Positions 1 to 3,394 of a stretch of 5,804 bases of DNA are shown here, piece by piece. How positions within the stretch are numbered: the stretch's first letter is position 1; each line of letters starts with the position of its first letter. The position numbers and the translations under genes were made by a program. The stretch lies in NCBI GenBank assembly GCA_021825225.1, contig JAKAIH010000195.1, positions 1 to 5,804 of the forward strand, read 5' to 3'. The notes below the pieces were generated by a model that ran no database searches, had not been told where the DNA came from, and saw nothing but the letters and a program-made list of their open reading frames with translations. The stretch comes from Pseudomonadota bacterium (GTDB taxonomy: Bacteria > Pseudomonadota > Gammaproteobacteria > Burkholderiales > SG8-39).

Positions 1-139
1 CGCTGATCTGCCGTTCGTCGCGCGAGTAGAACGACATGATGGCTTCGATATTCTGACTGATCTGGCCGGCGCCCGGTTCGGGTGAATTGCCCGGCGAATC
101 CGCAGCAGAAATCGGCGCCTTGGGAGCCCTGAGCTTCAT
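1..139 (-). CDS. DUF1003-like membrane protein, N-terminal part only (cut by window edge)
   Basis: The reading frame begins at ATG 139-137 and runs off the left edge, so only about 46 residues are visible. They open with a basic, Pro/Ala-rich tail (MKLRAPKAPISAAD) and then QISQNIEAIMSFYSRDERQIS. From memory this resembles the soluble segment preceding the two transmembrane helices of proteobacterial DUF1003 proteins; the helices themselves would lie outside the window. The family has no established biochemical role. The start is uncertain: a GTG two codons upstream (145-143) lies 6 bases after GGGAGA (157-152), which is better spaced than the 12 bases to the ATG. The terminator at 283-306 separates it from the BON gene, so it probably has its own promoter, though I could not identify one. 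The family call rests on about 20 residues and could be wrong; the reading frame itself is fairly secure. Confidence 0.6.
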   Translation of the reverse strand, partial: MKLRAPKAPISAADSPGNSPEPGAGQISQNIEAIMSFYSRDERQIS

Positions 140-282
140 TTTCACGGCGAGTCTCCCGGACCAAGGGTCTGTAACAAGACGATGGAATATCCCTCAAGGT
201 GACTTCCCACCGGGCGTCTCCCCTCGCGCTCCTCCAGCTCAGACCGTAACAAAATCACCGTTGTTGCGGATTCCACGGAAAG

Positions 283-306
283 AAAACGGGGCACTCGCCC
301 CGTTTT
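283..306 (-). terminator. Intrinsic terminator of the BON lipoprotein gene
   Basis: A perfect 10-bp inverted repeat, AAAACGGGGC / GCCCCGTTTT, encloses a 4-base loop. Read on the minus strand it comes about 70 bases after the BON stop codon, with a G+C-rich stem running into GTTTTCTTTCC, the classic Rho-independent layout. The repeat is symmetrical with Ts on both sides, so it could also stop transcription coming from the left on the plus strand. It insulates the BON transcript from the DUF1003-like gene. Confidence 0.85.
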
Positions 307-346
307 GCCGGACCGGTCGCTCGGGCCCGCCTCCAGCGCACAGGGA

Positions 347-370
347 CGGCATCGGCGCGGGCCGATGCCG
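347..370 (-). other. GC-rich hairpin in the 3' UTR of the BON gene
   Basis: A perfect 10-bp inverted repeat, CGGCATCGGC / GCCGATGCCG, with a 4-base loop lies 8 bases beyond the BON stop codon and about 40 bases before the terminator hairpin. It has no T run, so it is not a terminator in its own right. It may protect the short mRNA from 3' exonucleases or pause RNA polymerase; that role is inference. Confidence 0.55.
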
Positions 371-378
371 AACCGCCG

Positions 379-690
379 CTACTTCAGCCGCATGTCGTTC
401 TTGACCGACGTCACGCCGTGTACGCTGCGCGCGACTTCGATCGCCTTGTTGATGTCGGCCTGGTATTTGACGAAGCCGCTCAACTGAACCGCGCCCTTGA
501 AAGTCTCGACGTTGATTTCGGACGATTTCAGTGAAGGTTCGTTGAATATCGCCGCCTTCACCTTGGTGGTGATGACGGTGTCGTCGACGTACTCTCCCGT
601 GCCTTCCTTGGTCGAGGTCGAGGCGCAGCCCAGTGTCGTTGCGAGGGCGACGGCAAGGAAAACGGCGGAAATGCTTTTGTTGATGTTCAT
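379..690 (-). CDS. BON-domain lipoprotein, OsmY-like, 103 aa
   Basis: BON domains are small alpha/beta modules thought to bind phospholipid at bacterial membranes; OsmY and DolP are the best-known examples, and single-BON proteins like this are often osmotic or envelope-stress induced. The start ATG 690-688 is chosen because GGAGAG (703-698) lies 7 bases upstream and the protein then opens with a signal sequence: basic MNINK, a hydrophobic stretch at 7-20, and TLGC ending at Cys22. This is a lipobox with an unusual Thr at -3. Ala follows the Cys, which favours outer-membrane sorting, so a periplasmic-facing lipoprotein is likely. The BON domain spans roughly residues 35-103, from DDTVITTKVKAAI through the core GAVQLSGFV (66-74) to VTSVKNDMRLK at the end. 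A longer in-frame extension to 774 lacks a ribosome site and would bury the signal peptide, so I reject it. The gene is monocistronic: it has its own palindrome site upstream at 805-820 and a terminator downstream. Confidence 0.92.
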   Translation of the reverse strand: MNINKSISAVFLAVALATTLGCASTSTKEGTGEYVDDTVITTKVKAAIFNEPSLKSSEINVETFKGAVQLSGFVKYQADINKAIEVARSVHGVTSVKNDMRLK

Positions 691-804
691 GATCAGACTC
701 TCCGTTGAATACCGCGTTGAAATCGGGGACATACCTGCCGCGCATCTCGAAATCACGACGGGCAGCTTGCCCAAATCATCATCCGCTTGTGTGCCGCCGC
801 GTTC

Positions 805-820
805 CGTGCGCTAGCGTACA
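805..820 (-). promoter_or_regulatory. Palindromic operator-like site upstream of the BON gene (copy 1)
   Basis: On the minus strand this reads TGTACGCTAGCGCACG, matching TGTnnGCTAGCnnAC with one outer base off. The 6-bp core is fully symmetric. The site lies 114 bases before the BON start codon and the outer TATGT half is intact (822-818). An A7 tract follows on the far side (plus-strand TTTTTTT at 833-839). Two more copies lie at 2333-2348 and 2394-2409. The binding protein is not shown by the sequence. Confidence 0.65.
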
Positions 821-856
821 TAGAAAGCGGAGTTTTTTTCCTCGCCGCAGTTGCGA

Positions 857-1972
857 TCATGGATTCGGCACCAGCGTTCCGTTCTCGATCCTGACCTTGT
901 CGCCCGCCCTGAGGGCCGGCTCGGTCGCGTAGGATATCGTTTGCGTGCCGCCGCCCTGGAGGCGAACGATGACGTCGTAGTGCGTGGTTTTCTTGACGCG
1001 CTTTTCGATCTCGTTGCCGGCCACGGCGCCGCCTACGGCGCCGGCAATCTCGGCCGCGGTCGTGCCCCGGCCCTGCCCGACCTGGCTGCCGATCATCGCG
1101 CCGACCACGCCGCCGGCGATCTTGCCGAGATAGCTGCCGTCGCCCCTGACCTCGACCACATTGATCGATTCGACCACACCGCAATTGGCGCAGTGTCTGG
1201 CCACCCTGCGCGCTGCGGGCGCGCGACCCGGCGCCGCCAGCAGCGATTGCCCGAGGGCGAGGCTGACCTCCCGATTTCCCAGGCGCAACGTGGCCGTGGC
1301 CGTCGATTTGGCCGAGACGCGGTCCCGGTCCCTGATGGTGTACGTACCCTCATAGACGCCGGCGGCCACTTCCTGCAAGGACAGTTTTCCCTTGACCCCG
1401 TTGATTCTGACGCTGGCCTTTGCGCCCGGGCTTCCGGACAGGGAAAAGAACAGGTCCGTGCCTGAATTCAGGCCGGCGACCGGGTCAGCCTCGAAGCGCT
1501 CGATCCGGGGAGCCGCGGCCAGGGCGGCGGCGTCTGCCGCGCGTTTGACCTGGGAGCGCGATGCCGCGCCGGCGAGCAGCGATTCGTCCAGAATTTCGGT
1601 TGCAATTTTGTTGCCCACACGCAAATTCGCGGTGACCATGGCGTCGGCTGCGATTCGGTCCCGGCTGCTGATGGTGTAAGTGCCCTCGTACACGCCGGCT
1701 TCCACCTCCTCCAGCGGAAACCTGTCGACGACGCGGTCGATCCGGACCGTCGCCGTTCCGCCAGCGCTGCCGTAAAGCGTAAACACCAGATTATTGCCAG
1801 CGCGCAATTGACGCGCCGGCTCGACATCGAAGCCGTCGATCCTGGGGGCCGCAACGACGTACGCAGACTGCTGCGCCCGCGCGATCGTGGGTGATAAGGC
1901 CAGCGGTGCAAGCGCCAACAGCGGCACCAACAGCGCGCGCAGCCCGGAGAGCATGCTTTTGCGTATGTTCAC
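857..1972 (-). CDS. Exported protein with two tandem ~93-aa repeats and a C-terminal glycine-zipper domain, 371 aa
   Basis: The start is GTG 1972-1970: AAAGGA (1985-1980) sits 7 bases ahead, while the first ATG, six codons in, is too far from it. Residues 1-33 form a signal peptide (basic start, Leu/Ala-rich core, likely cut after ARA-33), so the protein is periplasmic or envelope-associated. Residues 42-134 and 154-246 are homologous units at an exact 112-residue offset with no gaps; my hand count is 47 of 93 identical, including APRI, GVYEGTYTI, RDR, LR-GN and SLLA. They look like small beta-sandwich modules, but I do not recognise a named family. After a basic linker comes HCANCG (Cys261, Cys264), then a glycine-zipper segment at 282-319 of the SlyB/17-kDa surface-antigen kind, usually membrane-inserting, and a short beta tail to 371. 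The CxxC could bind metal or form a disulfide. It is the second gene after csbD, with a 19-base gap, so probably one operon. I see no clear terminator after it. The function is unknown; the topology suggests an envelope structural or stress protein. Confidence 0.93.
   Translation of the reverse strand: MNIRKSMLSGLRALLVPLLALAPLALSPTIARAQQSAYVVAAPRIDGFDVEPARQLRAGNNLVFTLYGSAGGTATVRIDRVVDRFPLEEVEAGVYEGTYTISSRDRIAADAMVTANLRVGNKIATEILDESLLAGAASRSQVKRAADAAALAAAPRIERFEADPVAGLNSGTDLFFSLSGSPGAKASVRINGVKGKLSLQEVAAGVYEGTYTIRDRDRVSAKSTATATLRLGNREVSLALGQSLLAAPGRAPAARRVARHCANCGVVESINVVEVRGDGSYLGKIAGGVVGAMIGSQVGQGRGTTAAEIAGAVGGAVAGNEIEKRVKKTTHYDVIVRLQGGGTQTISYATEPALRAGDKVRIENGTLVPNP
1235..1513 (-). repeat. 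Second internal repeat unit of the 371-aa protein
   Basis: Encodes residues 154-246, homologous to residues 42-134 at a constant 112-residue (336-base) offset. The units share APRI at their start and SLLA at their end. The DNA has diverged and only the protein similarity is obvious, so the duplication is old rather than a recent slippage or assembly artefact. Confidence 0.85.
1571..1849 (-). repeat. First internal repeat unit of the 371-aa protein
   Basis: Encodes residues 42-134, directly after the signal peptide. It shares the invariant block GVYEGTYTI (93-101 here, 205-213 in the second unit) and aligns with the second unit without gaps. An Ala/Lys/Arg-rich linker at about 135-153 joins the two. 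Confidence 0.85.
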
Positions 1973-1991
1973 GGTAGAGTCCTTTGAGTAA

Positions 1992-2225
1992 TTACTGACG
2001 GAACCAGCGTCGGGAAAGATTCCAGTCGCGATTGCGGTACAGAAAATCCCTGATCTGGCGTTCGGCCTCCTCTTTCGAATTGCCGCGCCGCAGCTGGATG
2101 CTGCCGGCGAGTTGCCTTTGCCGGGCCGCGTTGAGGCCGGATTCGTCGCCGATGAGCTTGCTCCACTGCTCCTCTGCTTTGCCGCCCCACAGGTTCCAGC
2201 TGCCTTCGATTCGATCACGATTCAT
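1992..2225 (-). CDS. CsbD-like stress-response protein, 77 aa
   Basis: This matches the CsbD family (E. coli YjbJ, Bacillus CsbD): small, hydrophilic, probably helical cytoplasmic proteins that are abundant under general or osmotic stress but have no known biochemical activity. The hallmark N-terminus is present, MNRDRIEGSWNLWGGKAEEQW (1-21), followed by KLIGDE (23-28), the RQRQLAGSIQLRRG block (35-48) and KEEAERQIRDF (51-61). The length is typical. The C-terminus adds an Arg/Trp/Asn-rich tail, NRDWNLSRRWFRQ. The start ATG 2225-2223 is supported by GGGAGA (2236-2231) 5 bases upstream and by the family's usual N-terminus; a longer in-frame extension has neither. The gene leads an apparent operon with the 371-aa exported protein, whose GTG lies 19 bases past this stop. 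A palindrome copy (2333-2348) lies 107 bases upstream, so the two genes are probably co-regulated with the BON gene and the divergent regulator. Confidence 0.94.
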   Translation of the reverse strand: MNRDRIEGSWNLWGGKAEEQWSKLIGDESGLNAARQRQLAGSIQLRRGNSKEEAERQIRDFLYRNRDWNLSRRWFRQ

Positions 2226-2332
2226 GTCTGTCTCCCGCAGTTGTCCAATCCGGCAGGCGCCCGGCACAAGCTCCGATATGAGCGCATGAGGCCTACCCTG
2301 CAGCGATTGTCGCGGCGGCCGGACTCCGGGTC

Positions 2333-2348
2333 TGTGCGCTGGCATACA
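2333..2348. promoter_or_regulatory. Palindromic operator-like site upstream of csbD (copy 2)
   Basis: Reads TGTGCGCTGGCATACA. Both outer TGT/ACA half-sites are intact and it differs from the GCTAGC core by one base. It sits 107 bases before the csbD start codon, similar to the 114 and 125 bases for the other two copies relative to their genes. Confidence 0.6.
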
Positions 2349-2393
2349 CATGCCGGCTCCAAAGGCGGCCGCTGTTCCGCGAAATCAAACTTA

Positions 2394-2409
2394 TGTTGGC
2401 TAGCGCACA
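2394..2409. promoter_or_regulatory. Palindromic operator-like site upstream of the Crp-like regulator (copy 3, best match)
   Basis: Reads TGTTGGCTAGCGCACA, a TGT-nn-GCTAGC-nn-ACA dyad. The symmetry extends two bases further on each side, to TATGT...ACATA at 2392-2411. It lies 125 bases before the regulator's start codon. The size and two-fold symmetry fit a dimeric HTH protein, so autoregulation by the regulator encoded next door is plausible, but not shown. Confidence 0.7.
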
Positions 2410-2415
2410 TAGTCC

Positions 2416-2442
2416 CCGGCGGCTTCGTGCTAAGCTCGCCGG
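2416..2442 (+). other. Imperfect hairpin in the regulator's upstream region
   Basis: CCGGCGGCTT pairs with AAGC-T-CGCCGG, giving 10 bp with one bulged T and a 6-base loop. It lies just downstream of palindrome copy 3 and about 90 bases before the start codon, so it may fall in the 5' UTR of the regulator mRNA. No T run follows, so it is not a terminator. It could be chance in such GC-rich DNA. Confidence 0.3.
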
Positions 2443-2446
2443 CATC

Positions 2447-2468
2447 GGACAGTGTCATGGGACAGTGT
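2447..2468 (+). repeat. Short direct repeat GGACAGTGT, 13-base period
   Basis: GGACAGTGT occurs at 2447-2455 and again at 2460-2468, both 66-88 bases upstream of the regulator's start codon. Close direct repeats at near-helical spacing can be response-regulator sites, but nothing else here identifies a ligand. Confidence 0.35.
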
Positions 2469-2534
2469 TCTTGCCCTCGCCCCCGGCCGACGAGCCGGCA
2501 GTTTAGATCCGGGATGGAATACCGCAGGTTTCCG

Positions 2535-3332
2535 ATGCCCGTCACGCAAAGCCCCAATCAGAATCACCTTCTCGCCGCCCTGCCCACGGCCGAATTCGAA
2601 CGCCTGGCCCCGCATCTGGAGCCGGTCGAACTGCGCCTCGGCGACGTTCTCTACGAGTCCGGCGGCCTGCTGCAGCACGTCTATTTCCCGACTACGGCGA
2701 TCGTGTCGCTGCACTACGTCATGGAGAACGGCTCATCCTCGGAAATCGCGGGCGTGGGCAACGAAGGCGTGCTCGGCATTTCGCTGTTCATGGGCGGCAA
2801 TACCACGCCCAGCCGCGCCGTCGTCCAGACCGGGGGGCAGGGCTACCGGCTGAAAGCGCAGCTGATGGCGCAGGAATTCAAGCGCGCCGGAGCGATGCAG
2901 CAGCTGCTGCTGCGTTACACCCAGGCGCTGATCACGCAGATGTCGCAGACTGCGGCGTGCAACCGGCACCATTCCCTGGTGCAGCAACTGTGCCGCTGGC
3001 TGTTGCTGACGCTGGATCGCATGCCGACGAACGAACTGATCATGACGCAGGAGCTGGTCGCGAGCATGCTCGGCGTGCGCCGCGAGGGCGTCACCGAAGC
3101 CGCCGGAAAATTGCAGCAGGCCGGCGTGATCCGCTACCGTCGCGGACACATTACCGTGCTCGATCGCGCCGGACTGGAATCCCAGGTGTGCGAGTGCTAC
3201 GCGGTGGTAAAGAAGGAATTTGCCCGCCTGCTGCCGGACGCGCTGCAGCGGCAGGAAATGTCTTCCTCATCGCAAAACCTGCGGGGGGAAACGGTAGTCC
3301 GCATGATTGCCCCGGCGAGGGGCGCGAAATGA
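2535..3332 (+). CDS. Crp/Fnr-family transcriptional regulator, 265 aa
   Basis: A one-component regulator: an N-terminal cyclic-nucleotide-binding-type beta-barrel (about residues 10-125) and a C-terminal winged helix-turn-helix. The barrel shows PHLEPVELRLGDVLYESG (26-43), VYFPTTAIVSL (49-59) and EIAGVGNEGVLGISLFMGG (70-88). A long dimer helix follows (about 118-160). The HTH is MTQELVASMLGVRREGVTEA (170-189), with RREGVTEAAGKLQQ as probable recognition helix and RRGHITVLDR as wing. The phosphate-cassette residues that contact cAMP in E. coli Crp are not evident, and there is no Fnr-type N-terminal Cys cluster, so the signal is unknown. Cys residues at 142, 153, 219 and 221 are noted. The start is ATG 2535, with AGG (2526-2528) 6 bases upstream; ATG 2514 is an in-frame alternative with a poorer site. 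The stop overlaps the ATG of a 21-codon ORF, and the sensor kinase follows, so regulator and kinase are probably co-transcribed. Palindrome copy 3 upstream suggests autoregulation. Confidence 0.95.
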   Translation: MPVTQSPNQNHLLAALPTAEFERLAPHLEPVELRLGDVLYESGGLLQHVYFPTTAIVSLHYVMENGSSSEIAGVGNEGVLGISLFMGGNTTPSRAVVQTGGQGYRLKAQLMAQEFKRAGAMQQLLLRYTQALITQMSQTAACNRHHSLVQQLCRWLLLTLDRMPTNELIMTQELVASMLGVRREGVTEAAGKLQQAGVIRYRRGHITVLDRAGLESQVCECYAVVKKEFARLLPDALQRQEMSSSSQNLRGETVVRMIAPARGAK

Positions 3333-3394
3333 ACACAGCCAGCATGCGCAAGGCCGGCAACCCTTGCGCTACGCAAGTGGCGGGTCTGCCTTGA
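3329..3394 (+). CDS. Possible 21-aa leader/coupling peptide between regulator and kinase
   Basis: The ORF MNTASMRKAGNPCATQVAGLP starts in an ATGA overlap with the regulator's stop and has a strong ribosome site (GAGGGG, 3317-3322, 6 bases away). Its TGA (3392-3394) overlaps the kinase's TTG (3391-3393). Two tight overlaps in a row suggest translational coupling: ribosomes finishing here could restart on the kinase, whose own ribosome site is weak. The alternative is that this is the true N-terminus of the kinase, separated by a one-base frameshift (real or a sequencing error). It has no recognisable domain. Inside it, CTTGCG-CTA-CGCAAG (3363-3377) could form a small hairpin. Confidence 0.35.
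   Translation: MNTASMRKAGNPCATQVAGLP

Larger units (their letters stand above)
2226..2534. promoter_or_regulatory. Divergent promoter region between csbD-like gene and Crp-like regulator
   Basis: This 309-base stretch separates two divergent genes and must carry both promoters. It contains two copies of the shared palindrome with centres 61 bp apart, an imperfect hairpin (2416-2442) and a 9-base direct repeat (2447-2468). I could not assign convincing sigma-70 -35/-10 boxes in either direction. The regulator's reading frame happens to stay open leftward to 2112, but that part overlaps csbD and has no coding features I trust. Confidence 0.75.

Noticed and set aside
142..276. Minus-strand 44-codon frame ending in TGA that overlaps the alternative GTG of the DUF1003-like gene
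   Set aside because: It starts at a GTG without a convincing ribosome site and its sequence resembles no family. The overlap is intriguing but easily chance in a 130-base gap.
826..850. T7/A7 tract with weak flanking GC repeats, considered as a terminator for the 371-aa gene
   Set aside because: On the minus strand the run is A rather than T after the stop codon, and the flanking stem needs a bulge with the run in its loop. It is better read as an A-tract upstream of the BON promoter site.
1973..2218. Upstream extension of the 371-aa exported protein to 453 aa
   Set aside because: It would overlap most of csbD in another frame and bury the signal peptide. The GTG at 1972 has an ideal ribosome site.
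2112..2534. Upstream extension of the Crp-like regulator to a 406-aa protein
   Set aside because: It overlaps csbD on the other strand, crosses the palindrome sites and adds sequence with no domain character. The family normally starts close to the cyclic-nucleotide-type barrel, as from ATG 2535.
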